64,000 bases of DNA from CBDFGS01 sp965247255 (GTDB lineage: Bacteria; Chloroflexota; Dehalococcoidia; Lucifugimonadales; CAUZJF01): assembly GCA_965247255.1 (NCBI GenBank), contig CBDFGS010000010.1, positions 124,001 to 188,000 of the forward strand. Direction: 5' to 3'. Shown piece after piece: positions 52,382 through 62,335 of the stretch. The position numbers and the translations under genes were made by a program. Positions within the stretch are counted from its first letter, which is position 1; each line of letters starts with the position of its first letter. Under the pieces are notes generated by a model that saw only the letters and a list, made by a program, of their open reading frames with translations, was not told where the DNA came from and did no database searches.

Positions 52382-53747
52382 GTAGAGTCCCAGGAAGTGG
52401 TGTAACAAGAGTAGAGGGTCTGGATGAAGAGAGACCACCACGTCATCCTTAGTGGGCAAAGACGAGCCTGAGAAAGGAGGACAACGGTGGTCAAGGAAAG
52501 GATGGACCTGCTTGAGCTAATGCGCAAGAGGGGAGTCGACGGTGACGTGGACTTTCTACGAGAGGCACTGAGAGTGCTGGTCGAGGAGATCATGGAGGCT
52601 GATGTGTCATCGAGGACCGGTGCTGGGTATGGAGAACGCAACCCTGAGCGGGTGACCCAGCGCAACGGGTACCGGTCTCGAGCATGGGACACTCGCGTAG
52701 GGACAATGGAGTTGCAGATACCCAAGCTGAGGGAGGGGAGCTACTTCCCGAGCCTATTGGAGCCACGGCGTCGCAGCGAGCGAGCTCTGCTGGCGGTGAT
52801 CCAGCAGGCGTATGTGGAGGGTGTATCGACGAGGCGAGTGGATGATCTGGTCAAGGCTCTTGGGTGCGAGGGTATCTCAAAGAGCCAAGTGTCGCGTATC
52901 TGCCAGGAGCTGGACGGGGTGGTGGAGAGCTTCCTGGGTCGGCCGCTAGATGGGGGACCCTACCCCTATCTGTGGCTGGATGCACTGACCCAGAAGGTCA
53001 GGGAGGCCGGTAGGATAGTCAACGTCAGCGTGGTGGTGGCGACGGCGGTCAACAGCGAGGGCAGGCGTGAGATCATCGGCATGGACGTGGGTACCAGTGA
53101 AGACGGTGCATTCTGGCTGGCCTTCCTGCGCTCACTGTCGGCCAGAGGCCTCGGCGGAGTGAAGTTGGTGGTCTCGGACGCCCACCAGGGGCTCCGGGAC
53201 GCTATCGCCACCGTCTTCGGAGGAGCCAGCTGGCAACGGTGCCGTACCCACTTCATGACCAACCTGCTCACTCAGGTCCCCAGGAGCGCTCAGCCCTGGG
53301 TGGCCACCATGGTCCGCACCATCTACCAGCAGCCGTCTCCGCAGGAGGTGCATGCCCAACTCGAGCGGGTGATTGCTCAGCTCCAGGACCCGTTCCCACA
53401 GGTCGTCTCCCGACTGGGCGAGGCTGGTGCGGACGTCCTGGCCTTCTCCAGCTTCCCCGTCGCCCACTGGAAGAAGATCTGGTCCAACAACCCCCTGGAG
53501 CGTCTCAACAAGGAGATACGGCGCCGCACCGATGTGGTGGGCATCTTCCCTAACCGCCCAGCTGTCCGTCGCCTGGTCGGCGCCGTCCTAGCTGAGCAGC
53601 ACGACGAGTGGGCCGTCGGCCGTCGATACATGACACAGGAGGTAACCACCTTCAACGAAGCTCTACCCAGAGCCGAACTCGCAGAGGCAGCGGCCTAGAC
53701 GATATCAACAGGATGACGTACTCTTACACCACTCTATGGGACGTGAC
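52382..53747 (+). mobile_element. IS256-family (Mutator-type) element inside the IS3 relic
   Basis: 1366 bp with imperfect inverted ends (gtcccaggaagtggtg at left; complement of gtcccatagagtggtg at right) and a 9-bp target repeat ctgtggggc at 52373-52381 and 53748-53756. Confidence 0.85.
52487..53698 (+). CDS. IS256-family Mutator-type transposase
   Basis: 403 residues, intact: DVSSRTGAGYGERNPERVTQ then RNGYRSRAWDTRVGTMELQI, catalytic YLWLDALTQKV and LVVSDAHQGL, QRCRTHFMTNLL and WSNNPLERLNKEIRRRTDVV. gaaaggaggacaacg precedes the start. A different lineage from the 414-aa elements at 57444 and 59977; the relic at 8555-8690 belongs to this lineage. Confidence 0.93.
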   Translation: MVKERMDLLELMRKRGVDGDVDFLREALRVLVEEIMEADVSSRTGAGYGERNPERVTQRNGYRSRAWDTRVGTMELQIPKLREGSYFPSLLEPRRRSERALLAVIQQAYVEGVSTRRVDDLVKALGCEGISKSQVSRICQELDGVVESFLGRPLDGGPYPYLWLDALTQKVREAGRIVNVSVVVATAVNSEGRREIIGMDVGTSEDGAFWLAFLRSLSARGLGGVKLVVSDAHQGLRDAIATVFGGASWQRCRTHFMTNLLTQVPRSAQPWVATMVRTIYQQPSPQEVHAQLERVIAQLQDPFPQVVSRLGEAGADVLAFSSFPVAHWKKIWSNNPLERLNKEIRRRTDVVGIFPNRPAVRRLVGAVLAEQHDEWAVGRRYMTQEVTTFNEALPRAELAEAAA

Positions 53748-53908
53748 CTGTGGGGCCTGACTTCGTTGTAGTCCTGCCGCCAGCTCTCTATGATCTCCCT
53801 GGCATGCCTTACACTCATGAACCAGTTGATGTTCAAGCATTCGTCGCGTAGTCGGCCGTTGAAGCTCTCAGCAAAGGCGTTCTCTACCGGCTTGCCAGGA
53901 CGTATAAA

Positions 53909-55612
53909 CCCGAATCCACCGAAGGACGTCCTTGGGGACAGCCCTTGAAGAAGCCAGCGGGTGCTCCTCTGAATCTGGGATAATGGTTTTGGAACAGAAA
54001 CCCGCCCGGAAACAAGGAGCACCCAATAGATGCTGCCACAGAACAAACCCGACCGTATCCGCATCCTCTTTGACGACCATCGCCTGGTGGCCAATGCCGT
54101 CCTGCTCCTGCCGGCCACCCTAGCCCGGCACCTGGGCCTGCGGGAACTCGTCGACCATCACCTTGACCTCGGCGGAGCGCCGGGACGGGCGAACACTGGG
54201 GACAAGATGCTGACGCTGGTCGCTTCCGCGCTGGCAGGCGGCGACTGCATCGACGACGCCGATGCGCTGCGCGCTGGTGGGACGGTCGGTGTTCTAGGCT
54301 GCGTGGTCAAGGCGCCATCCACCCTGGGGACCTTCCTGCGCAGCTTCCGGTGGGGGCATGTCCGTCAACTCGACCGCGTGAGCCGCCAGTTGTTGGCCCG
54401 GGCCTGGGCCGCTGGGGCCGGACCCGGCGACTCGCCCCTGACCATCGACCTGGACTCGACCATCTGCGAGACCTATGGACTGGCCAAGGAGGGAGCGCGC
54501 CACCACGGCTATACCGGCGCCCGCGGCTATCACCCGCTGCTGGCCATTGCCGCCGGCACCGGCGAGGTGCTGATGTCCCGGCTGCGCGAGGGCCGGGCCA
54601 ACACCGCCCGTGGCGCCGCCCACTTCCTGCGTGAGACGGTGGGGCGGGTGCGCTACGGCGGGGCCAGGGGACAACTCACGGTGCGGGCCGACAGCGGCTT
54701 CTACGCCCACACTGTCGTTGCCGCCTGCCGGGAAATGGATGTCCGCTTCTCTATCACCATCCGCCAGCGCGCCAGGCTGCGGGATCTGATCGAGGCGATA
54801 CCAGAGGAGGACTGGACTCCCATTCCCTACTGGATGGACGGCGCCGCCGATGTCGCCGAGACGACTTACACCCCGTTCCAGACCAAGCCGGACGCCGCGC
54901 CGGTGCGGCTCATTGTCCGGCGGGTGAAGCCGACGCCCGGTTCCCAGCTCGCCCTCTTCGCCAGATACAGCTATCACGCCTTCATCACCGACCGCGATGG
55001 GGAGACGCTGGAACTGGAGGCCGATCATCGCCGCCACGCCGAGGTCGAGAACGCCATACGCGACCTCAAGTACGGCGTCGGGCTGAACCACATGCCGTCG
55101 GCGCGCTTCGCCGCCAACGGCCGCCTGGCTGGCGGTCCAGGTGATGGCGCATAACCTGGCCCGCTGGACGGCGCGGATTGGTCTGGGCGAGCGGACCGTG
55201 ATCACCAAGACCCTCAGGCGGCGGGTCTTCGCTCTGGTGGGACGGATCACCCGCTCGGCGCGCCGCCTCACTTTGCATCTCCCCCGGCGCTGGCCTTGGG
55301 AAACCCAGTTCAGTCGCGCCTTGGCCCGGCTGCAAGCCATTCCGTTCCCGGCCTGACGGCCAGCCTGCAACTGACCCAACGTCCCCGCACTCTCGCGCCA
55401 CCCCGGTCGCGAGAGTCCCCTGCTGCGTATCCTCTCGCCTTCCCGCGCATCGCAACTCCCGCATAGGGCCTTAGGGCCCTGTGCGGCGACTCAAGACCGT
55501 CCGCCGGCCTCCCATCTACCCCAAGACCCCAGGCCATCTCCCCTGTAGCTCCCTCACCCACCCCCTTCCGCTGTCCTCACGCCGTCCATCGGTGTCCTTC
55601 GGTGGATTCGGG
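53909..55612 (+). mobile_element. IS1380-family insertion sequence, copy 3
   Basis: About 1704 bp with ends cccgaatccaccgaagga and its complement. The flanks taaa and ttta do not give a clear direct repeat, so one side may have been rearranged; the left end abuts the IS3 relic. The right non-coding end spans 55357-55612. Confidence 0.85.
54030..55356 (+). pseudogene. IS1380-family transposase (copy 3), frameshifted
   Basis: Intact to about residue 365, then a one-base insertion near 55123 (aacggccgcctgg here, aacggcgcctgg in copies 1 and 2) moves the frame. The remaining MAHNLARWTARIGLGERTVI and the C-terminus continue in the next frame to the stop at 55354-55356. Catalytic blocks are present but the final conserved segment is displaced. 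Confidence 0.85.
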
Positions 55613-55787
55613 TTTAGGCTAGCCAAGACTGAGCAGGCGGCAAAAGACATGGCCAAGGGCCATCCACTGCCGCCGGGGTCGCCGTCGCAACTGCGGGGGT
55701 TGCAAAGGGCGTGGCCATAGCTGGAATTGGGCTATCGCTCGGTCCCTTCGGGCGACATCACCAGGACGAGGCCAAATAGGAACCCCG
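55613..55787 (+). other. Short relic of an alanine/glycine-rich segment
   Basis: One frame reads AAGVAVATAGVAKGVAIAGI then GLSLGPFG and ends at a stop (about 55779), like the end of a membrane protein. Its start is lost at the IS1380 boundary. Low confidence. Confidence 0.25.
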
Positions 55788-56405
55788 CTAACGATTCGGA
55801 GAAATCAATGGTTCCAGCGCTGGGGCAACTGTGAATTCGAGAAGGAAATCACTCTCGACGACCTGACGGGCCCGGTCGATCTGTTGCGCCGAGTCAAGCC
55901 GCTCAGTGGGTTCAATCCCGACTCCTATTCCTGAGAAATCAGGAAGAGGTCCTGCCTCAGTGACATTGACGCCTGCCCCAGAGAGATCAAGTTCGACAAG
56001 CCGCTTTGCTTCCCGCTGAAGCTCTACGAGTGAGTAGGGTCTTTCAACTACTCGAACTGGGACGCTGGCCCGCAACGTCCGCACAAGCGCGGCCATCCTG
56101 TGAGGGACTTGTCCCTTCCAGTAGAGGATTACTTCCCCCTTGTCATTGTCAAACCGCATCCCTGTGAAGCCTTGCAAGCCTTCTCTCTGCCAAAGCTCGT
56201 AGATTTGACTCGACGCGTCTGCTAGAGGCATCTGCCTAACGATCCTAGGGTCTATCGTTCGAGGAGCGGCCTCGTGGGATATCTTCGATTTGTGACCAGG
56301 TGCCGATTCGTAACCACCCGTGCCTCGGGTGTACAAGAACCCCGCAGCGGCAATCAACGTCAGCGCTACTACCAGAATTGCAGAGTATGTGAATCTACGC
56401 CTCAT
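55788..56405 (-). CDS. Exported protein of unknown function
   Basis: 205 residues with an N-terminal membrane anchor or signal (FTYSAILVVALTLIAAAGFL). A globular domain follows: ADASSQIYELWQREGLQGFT, GMRFDNDKGEVILYWKGQVP and MAALVRTLRASVPVRVVERP. This part resembles the N-terminal pro-like region seen ahead of some secreted S1-type proteases in actinobacteria and Chloroflexota, but no protease follows. ATG 56405 has no strong ribosome-binding site. Confidence 0.5.
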   Translation of the reverse strand: MRRRFTYSAILVVALTLIAAAGFLYTRGTGGYESAPGHKSKISHEAAPRTIDPRIVRQMPLADASSQIYELWQREGLQGFTGMRFDNDKGEVILYWKGQVPHRMAALVRTLRASVPVRVVERPYSLVELQREAKRLVELDLSGAGVNVTEAGPLPDFSGIGVGIEPTERLDSAQQIDRARQVVESDFLLEFTVAPALEPLISPNR

Positions 56406-56493
56406 ACCAAAGTTTCTTCGTCTTCACGAATGCAATTACTACAGCAATGTCGTCAAATCCAACGAACCCTACTAGAATAGAGGGGCATCTAAG

Positions 56494-57017
56494 TTTCGAT
56501 TTTACCACGCCGGGGTTTAGCCATCTCAATTCAGGCGCTCCGTGATAACCGGGAGTCCGATGCACGAAACGTAGTAGCGCTTGGTACGGAGGGACATCTG
56601 AGGTCTATCGGCGTAGCGACGGTATCTGCATGGATCGCCCATGCCTTTGCTTGGGTTGCGGGGATCGGGTTTGCGTTCGTGCCGGTGTACCAGGGTGAGT
56701 CAGTAGCTCCAGCACTCCCTGGTGAGTCTGTCGGCGAGCGGACCTGGATGAGCTCTACTCTGATAGCGGAGAATGGGTTGCATGTCGTCCTGTTGCTGCT
56801 TGTGCCTATATTCTTGACCGCCATCACTTTGTTGGGCCTTCGGCTCCAACAGACGACGATGCGCAAGATACTCCTCTGGAGCCCCGCCGTCGTGCTTCTG
56901 GGATTCTGTTTTGTAGCGATAGCTTCGATCGGCATGTTCTACCTGCCAACAGCCCTCGCGCTCCTTGTTGCAGCCATTGCTGATCTCGGAGGTCAGGAAG
57001 GCAATGAGCCGATCTAG
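56494..57017 (+). CDS. Small multi-pass membrane protein, start uncertain
   Basis: The frame is open from a stop at 56491 and contains three or four hydrophobic helices: VATVSAWIAHAFAWVAGIGF, GLHVVLLLLVPIFLTAITLL, LLWSPAVVLLGFCFVAIASI and YLPTALALLVAAIADL. There is no in-frame ATG; GTG 56679 would discard the first helix, so the true start may be an unusual codon upstream. The end overlaps the next gene by 14 bases. No family recognised. Confidence 0.5.
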
Positions 57018-57443
57018 TCTCTCGGTCGTCACTGGGGCCTTTGGCTACAGTGGCAAGTACATCGCGCGGCGGTTGCTGGAACAGGGTGGCATTGTGAAAA
57101 CGTTGACCCGTACTCCCGCCTCCCGCAGCTCCTTCGGTGATCGGGTGGAGGCTCTACCTCTGGACTTCGGCGACTTTAACGGTTTGGTGGAAAATCTTCG
57201 GGGAGCCGCCACTCTGTACAACACCTATTGGATTCGCTTCGCCCGAGGCACGGTTACTCATGACGTTGCGGTTCAGAACTCCCGCACCCTGATAGCAGCG
57301 GCGGTCGAAGCCGGTGTTAGACGCATCGGCCATATCAGCATAACCAACCCTTCGGAAGACTCGCCACTTCCTTACTTCCGAGGGAAGGCGCTGGTGGAGA
57401 AGGCAATCCGCGAGTCTGGGTTGTCCTACGCCATCCTCCGACC

Positions 57444-58811
57444 GAGGTTACGTCAATAGGTGTGTAAACGACATCAGGCGGCGACCTTCTCAGCCGTTGA
57501 TTCAATGGCGATTCCATCCGCATACTGTGCACCGAGATAGACGTCTTCGATCAACTCAGGGGCCTTCAGACGCCTGAAGCGCTGTTCGGCGACCATCAAC
57601 ATTTTCCAGATCACCGCTATCGCCCGATCGACCCTCTTGTAGCGCTTGGCGGCATCGGTCCGAAGCCTGAGGGCCGCGAAGGGTGATTCTACCGGGTTCG
57701 TCGTGCGAAGGTGCCCCCAGTGCTCCTTTGGGAAGTCATAGAAGGTGACCATGCGGTCCCAGTCCCGCTCCAAGGCCTCTGAGGCCGCCTCGTAGGAATG
57801 GTCGCCGCACCACCTGGTGAACACCGTCCTGAGCCGCTCAGCCTCTGTCCGAGTCGGCGCGTAGGGGATAGTACGCAGCATGAGCTTGGCCTGGTCCTGT
57901 TGTCGCTTTGGAAGCTTGGCGAGCACGTTTACGATCTTGTGGTTCCAGCAGCGTTGCTCTGCCGCCTGCGGATAGACGTTGCGCAGAGCTCCCCAGATGC
58001 CCAGGTGTCCGTCTCCAACCACCAGCCTCGGGCAGCTCAAGCCCCGGCGCTTGATGTCCCTGAGCACATCGGACCAGTTCTCTGTGGACTCCCTGTATCC
58101 GGGAACAGCGCTCACCACCACCTTGCTCCCGTCGCTCAGGGCCGCCATCACCACCAGTACTGCCGCCTTCTCCTTCTCAAGACCAGCCTTGACGTAGACT
58201 CCATCCACCCACATGTAGACCACTTCCAGGTCATCGAGGGGCCGGCTGCGCCATTGGGCAAGCTCATCGTTCCACTTGGACTTCAACCGGGCCACCGTGC
58301 TCGCCGATACCGGTGCGTCCTCTCCCAGCAGCCCCCGCAAAGCCAGATCGAAGTCGCCTTCGGATAGACCGTGCAGGTACAGCTCGGGGATCAACTCAGC
58401 AACCTTCCTGGTCCTGTTGACGAACAGCGGCAGCAGCCGGCTCTCGAACTGCTCCTCGGTATCGCGGACTCGCGGCCGCCTCAGCTGTATCGTTCCCGAA
58501 CTCAGCGTAAGCCTCCGGGCTCTGCCGTATCCGTTCCGATAGCCGGTATCGTTGTCCGAGTCGGATCTGAGCGCCGACTTCGCCCTTCCCAGAAACGCCG
58601 TCACCTCTTCCTCCAGCAACTCCTGGATCAGCCTCTGGACATGGCCTCGCACCCAATCCTCCAACTGCTCCCACTCCGGCCTTGACTCCGACCTACTCTC
58701 AGTGCTTTCCTTCCTCATGGGCGGTCTATCTCCTCTCTTGGGCCTCGAGACCGTGTTGTTCAGAGAGAAGGTACACCGCCTGACTGTTTACACACTTTTT
58801 GAAGATGCCTC
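57444..58811 (-). mobile_element. IS256-family element, copy A
   Basis: 1368 bp with about 26-base imperfect inverted ends (gaggttacgtcaatagg at the left; complement of gaggcatcttcaaaaag at the right). The 8-bp target repeat ctccgacc lies at 57436-57443 and 58812-58819. Confidence 0.92.
57474..58718 (-). CDS. IS256-family transposase (copy A)
   Basis: 414 residues, intact: WVRGHVQRLIQELLEEEVTA then FLGRAKSA, YRNGYGRARRLTLSSGTIQL, catalytic YMWVDGVYVKAG and LVVGDGHLGIWGAL, RCWNHKIVNVLAKLPKRQQD and TTNPVESPFAALRLRTDAAK. Distinct lineage from the 403-aa transposase at 52487. Confidence 0.93.
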   Translation of the reverse strand: MRKESTESRSESRPEWEQLEDWVRGHVQRLIQELLEEEVTAFLGRAKSALRSDSDNDTGYRNGYGRARRLTLSSGTIQLRRPRVRDTEEQFESRLLPLFVNRTRKVAELIPELYLHGLSEGDFDLALRGLLGEDAPVSASTVARLKSKWNDELAQWRSRPLDDLEVVYMWVDGVYVKAGLEKEKAAVLVVMAALSDGSKVVVSAVPGYRESTENWSDVLRDIKRRGLSCPRLVVGDGHLGIWGALRNVYPQAAEQRCWNHKIVNVLAKLPKRQQDQAKLMLRTIPYAPTRTEAERLRTVFTRWCGDHSYEAASEALERDWDRMVTFYDFPKEHWGHLRTTNPVESPFAALRLRTDAAKRYKRVDRAIAVIWKMLMVAEQRFRRLKAPELIEDVYLGAQYADGIAIESTAEKVAA

Positions 58812-59379
58812 CTCCGACCCACGGTGCTGTTCAGCCCAGAGGATGTGCTTATAAACAACATGGCCTGGTACCTGCGGCGGTTTCCGGCGTTCCCCATCGC
58901 AGGGTCTGGGGACTATCCGATCCAGCCGGTGTTCGTAGACGACCTGGCGCAACTTGCCGTGAATGCCGCGACGGGAAGTGAAGATGTCGTATTAGACGCG
59001 GTGGGTCCAGAAGCATTCACGTTTGAGGAGATGGTACGGCTCATAGCTAGACGAGTGGACAGCCGAGCCCGACTGATTCACGTACGGCCTTCGGTGGCGC
59101 TGCTGGCCGCCCGAATGGCGGGTTGGTTGGTGCGGGACGTGGTGCTGACCAGGGATGAAATAGACGGCCTGTTGGCTGGCCATCTGGTTTCGGTTGACCC
59201 GCCTACCAGCTCACCAGGTTCACCGAATGGCTAGAGGCCGAGGGCGCCACGTTGGGACGGCGCTACGCCTCGGAACTGGGCCGCCACTACCGCCGCCCGT
59301 AAGGTCGCACATACTTGTTATCAAATAGACACCAATAGCTCAGATACTGGTGGGCGGTTGACTTAGCTTCAGTCGGAGG

Positions 59380-59650
59380 AAGCAATACCAAAATATCCAG
59401 CTAGTAGCATAGTGGTGCCGGAGCGCCAATCGGAAATTCGTTTACGTTCTGTGTAGAGTGTCAACCGGCACCATACGAATCGGATGTTGACGCTGAAGCC
59501 GTGGAGACATGCTGATTGCCGCCGCAGCTTGGGGAGCACGACAGTATTAGTCACATGAGATGTGCCGGTTCGATTCATATAAGGACATGCTCCCTAACCG
59601 GATGTCTTCCTTGTGAGAATGGCAAGTTGGGATTGTCCGTAGTCCCTATC
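59380..59650 (-). repeat. Dispersed paralogous segment downstream of the Clp_N gene
   Basis: Matches 1400-1650 in the opposite orientation (shared gacatccggttag, cagcgtcaacat). A short minus frame reads FSVNIRFVWCRLTLYTER. I cannot identify a function. 59303-59379 holds no gene. Confidence 0.5.
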
Positions 59651-59976
59651 GGGACTACTCGCTGCTTTGAGAGAGCCGAGCGACCTCGCCGCGGACGCGC
59701 TCCAAGTTAACACCCATGCTCTCCAGGACCCCAGCTGCCACACCCTCGCCCTCCCGCATGATGCCGATGAGCAGGTGCCCGGTGCCAATGTAGTGGTGAC
59801 TCAGGCGTCGTACCTCATCCACGGCCAGCTCGATCACCTTCTTGGCTCGGGGCGTCAGCCCTATGTCGCCGGGGCCAGGGCGCTCGCCACTTCCAATGAT
59901 GAACTCCACCGCCGACCGCACCTTGGAGAGTTCCACACCAAGGTTGGTCAGGACTTTGGCGGCTACGCCTTCGGGT

Positions 59977-61344
59977 GAGGTATCCTCAAAAAGTGTGTAA
60001 ACGGTCAGGCGGTGTACCCTCTCTCTGAACAAGACGGGCTCAAGGCCCAAGAGAGGAGATACACCGCCTATGGGAAAGAGAAGCACTAGGAGCAGGTCGG
60101 AGTCAAGGCCGGAGTGGGAGCAGTTGGAGGATTGGGTGCGAGGCCATGTCCAGCGGCTGATCCAGGAGTTGCTGGAGGAAGAGGTGACGGAGTCTCTAGG
60201 AAGGGCGAAGTCGGCCCGCAGGTCTGAGTCGGACAACGAGAGAGGCTATAGGAACGGATACGGCAGACCCCGAAGGCTTACGCTGAGTTCGGGAACGGTA
60301 CAGCTGAGGAGGCCACGAGTCCGCAACACCGAAGAGGAGTTCGAGAGCCGGCTGCTGCCGCTGTTCGTCAACAGGACCAGGAAGGTTGCTGAGCTGATCC
60401 CCCAGTTGTACCTACATGGCCTTTCCGAAGGTGACTTCGACCTGGCGGTGCGGGGACTGCTGGGAGAAGAGGCACCGATATCGGCGAGCACGGTAGCCCG
60501 GTTGAAGGATAAGTGGAACGATGAGCTTGCCCAATGGCGCGCTAGGCCCCTGGATGACCTGGAAGTGGTGTACATGTGGGTGGATGGAGTCTACGTCAAG
60601 GCCGGTCTTGAGCGGGAGAAGGCGGCGATCCTGGTGGTGATGGCGGCCCTGAGCGACGGAAGGAAGGTGGTGGTGAGCGCGATTCCCGGATACAGGGAGT
60701 CCATAGAGAGCTGGTCCGATGTGCTCAGGGACATGAGGCGCCGCGGGCTGGAGTGCCCAAGACTGGTAATTGGAGACGGACATCTGGGCATCTGGGGAGC
60801 TCTGCGCAACGTCTATCCTCAGGCGGCCGAGCAACGCTGCTGGAACCACAAGATCCTAAACGTACTGGACAGGCTTCCAAAGCGACAGCAGGACCAGGCC
60901 AAACTCATGCTGCGTACCATCCCCTACGCCCAGACTCGGACAGAGGCTGAGCGGCTCAGGACGGAGTTTACTAGATGGTGCCGCGACCACTCCTACGAAG
61001 CAGCCTGTGTGACCCTTGAGCGGGACTGGGACCGCATGATCACCTTCTATGACTTCCCCAAGGAGCACTGGCAGCACCTTCGCACGACGAACCCGGTGGA
61101 GTCACCCTTCGCTGCGCTCAGACTTCGGACCGATGCCGCCAAACGCTACAAGAGGGTCGATCGGGCGATAGCGGTGATCTGGAAAATGTTGATGGTCGCC
61201 GAACAGCGCTTCAGGCGTCTGAAGGCCCCTGAGTTGATCGAAGACGTCTATCTCGGCGCTCAATACGTGGAGGGGATCGTCTCTGAGACAACGGCTGAGA
61301 AGGTCGCCGCCTGATGTCGTTTACACACCTATTGACGTAACCTC
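59977..61344 (+). mobile_element. IS256-family element, copy B
   Basis: 1368 bp, the same ends as copy A (gaggtatcctcaaaaag at left; complement of gaggttacgtcaatagg at right). The 8-bp target repeat cttcgggt lies at 59969-59976 and 61345-61352. Confidence 0.92.
60070..61314 (+). CDS. IS256-family transposase (copy B)
   Basis: 414 residues, intact, with the same blocks as copy A (YMWVDGVYVKAG, LVIGDGHLGIWGAL) but a few dozen substitutions, so A and B are related and not a fresh duplicate of each other. Confidence 0.93.
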   Translation: MGKRSTRSRSESRPEWEQLEDWVRGHVQRLIQELLEEEVTESLGRAKSARRSESDNERGYRNGYGRPRRLTLSSGTVQLRRPRVRNTEEEFESRLLPLFVNRTRKVAELIPQLYLHGLSEGDFDLAVRGLLGEEAPISASTVARLKDKWNDELAQWRARPLDDLEVVYMWVDGVYVKAGLEREKAAILVVMAALSDGRKVVVSAIPGYRESIESWSDVLRDMRRRGLECPRLVIGDGHLGIWGALRNVYPQAAEQRCWNHKILNVLDRLPKRQQDQAKLMLRTIPYAQTRTEAERLRTEFTRWCRDHSYEAACVTLERDWDRMITFYDFPKEHWQHLRTTNPVESPFAALRLRTDAAKRYKRVDRAIAVIWKMLMVAEQRFRRLKAPELIEDVYLGAQYVEGIVSETTAEKVAA

Positions 61345-61882
61345 CTTCGGGTTCCCGTACCAGTCCAAGCAGGATGTGTTCAGTCCCGATGTAGTTGTGG
61401 TTGAACCACTGGGCTTCTTCCTGCGCGTGGGACAGAACGCTACGCGACCTTACGCCCTGCCAGGACCCTCTCTGCCAGGACTTGCTCCGCGAGGGCCAAG
61501 GTATAGTCACCAGTAATGCGCCGAGTAGAGCCGCGCTGACCAGGGAGGCAGGGGAGTCTGCCAAGAGGCTCACGATGAGCAGCGGCACTCCCATAAACAT
61601 GAGCTGAAACGGAACCATGGGCTGTAACCGATTGGGGAAGACGAAGAGACGTGGTTCCTTCGAAGGCAGGAAAGAGGCGCCCCGGGCCACCGACATCGCC
61701 CCTATGACAACGGCTCCCGCCAACATGCTCAGCACCACCTGGACTGCGACTTGGGATGCTAGTTGAATCCCCACCAGTGGCACCAGCACCAGGATTGATG
61801 TAAGCGCACCAATGGCAACGCTCATCAGGCTCTGACTGAGTTGGTTCATCAACCCTATTATAGCCCCTCCCAGACACAGCAT

Positions 61883-62335
61883 AGGGACGTTGTTTTTTAT
61901 TCGACGGGCCGGTCCGTCTAAGGGTCTGCGTGCGCCGGCTGAGGCTGTCCCAGCGGTCCGTGTCGGGAGGCATGGTCAGCTCGTGCTCCCCGATCAGCCC
62001 CTCGACGAGGATGCTCAGCTTGTCCCTGGTATCAGTGAACTCAACCTTTCCCTTCCGCCGCAGGCCTTTACCACTCTCGGCAACGGGCCAGTGCAATGAG
62101 TGACGCCGGGTTGCAAGCGTTCTACCGGCGGGTGTCCTGATGCACCACATGGAGACTGGGGTTCAAGCAATTCAGCCTTCAGCGTATCGCGCGGGTCTTG
62201 CGGAACCGGTCCTACAACGCTTTCAGACCGTAGCCGCTTTACCGACATGCTATTGTCCCCTTCGGCTTTCGCCTCCAGGTAGGTCGGTTGACCCAGAAAC
62301 TTTCCTCCGAGTTCATCCCAACTGAGTTGGGAATC
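61883..62335 (-). other. Unassigned stretch with possible gene fragment
   Basis: Around 61895-62060 one minus frame reads KVEFTDTRDKLSILVEGLIG and EHELTMPPDTDRWDSLSRRT, which looks protein-like but has no start, end or family I recognise. The remainder up to the ThiF gene shows nothing. Confidence 0.3.

Larger units (their letters stand above)
52314..53908 (-). pseudogene. Second IS3-family OrfB, split by an IS256-type element and cut by IS1380
   Basis: The part at 53757-53908 reads RPGKPVENAFAESFNGRLRD, ECLN and a DYNEVRPH motif. The part at 52314-52372 continues SSLKGKTSKEFA to a stop. Removing 52382-53747 and one 9-base repeat joins them exactly at RPHSS. The N-terminal two thirds are missing where IS1380 copy 3 begins (53909). 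Confidence 0.8.
57004..59302 (+). pseudogene. NmrA/atypical-SDR NAD(P)-binding protein, split by an IS256-type element
   Basis: The N-terminal part (57004-57443) has the Rossmann start VVTGAFGYSGKYIARRLLEQ and the atypical-SDR pattern (VEAGVRRIGHISITNP, YFRGKALVEKAIRESGLSYA, ILRP). It resumes at 58820 as TVLFSPEDVLINNMAWYLRR, FPIAGSGDYPIQPVFVDDLA and FTFEEMVRLIARRV. Removing 57444-58811 and one 8-bp repeat restores ILRPTVLF without a gap. A second lesion is a one-base shift near 59200, after which the end (LTRFTEWLEAEGATLGRRYA) continues in another frame to 59302. Probably an oxidoreductase or NAD(P)-sensing protein related to those in respiratory complex I accessory roles. Confidence 0.8.
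59655..61882 (-). pseudogene. Membrane protein with Clp_N repeats, split by an IS256-type element
   Basis: Upstream part (61345-61882): four or so membrane helices (SVAIGALTSILVLVPLVGIQ, VVLSMLAGAVVIGAMSV, LMFMGVPLLIVSLLA, SAALLGALLVTIPW) followed by the start of a Clp_N domain (AQEEAQWFNHNYIGTEHILL). Downstream part (59655-59976): VAAKVLTNLGVELSKVRSAV, then a second Clp_N repeat (RRLSHHYIGTGHLLIGIMRE). Removing 59977-61344 and one 8-bp repeat rejoins REPEGVAAKV exactly, giving about 283 residues. Clp_N domains normally recruit substrates or adaptors for Clp ATPases in the cytosol; here they would hang from the membrane without an AAA+ motor. ATG 61849 is an alternative start. Confidence 0.8.
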
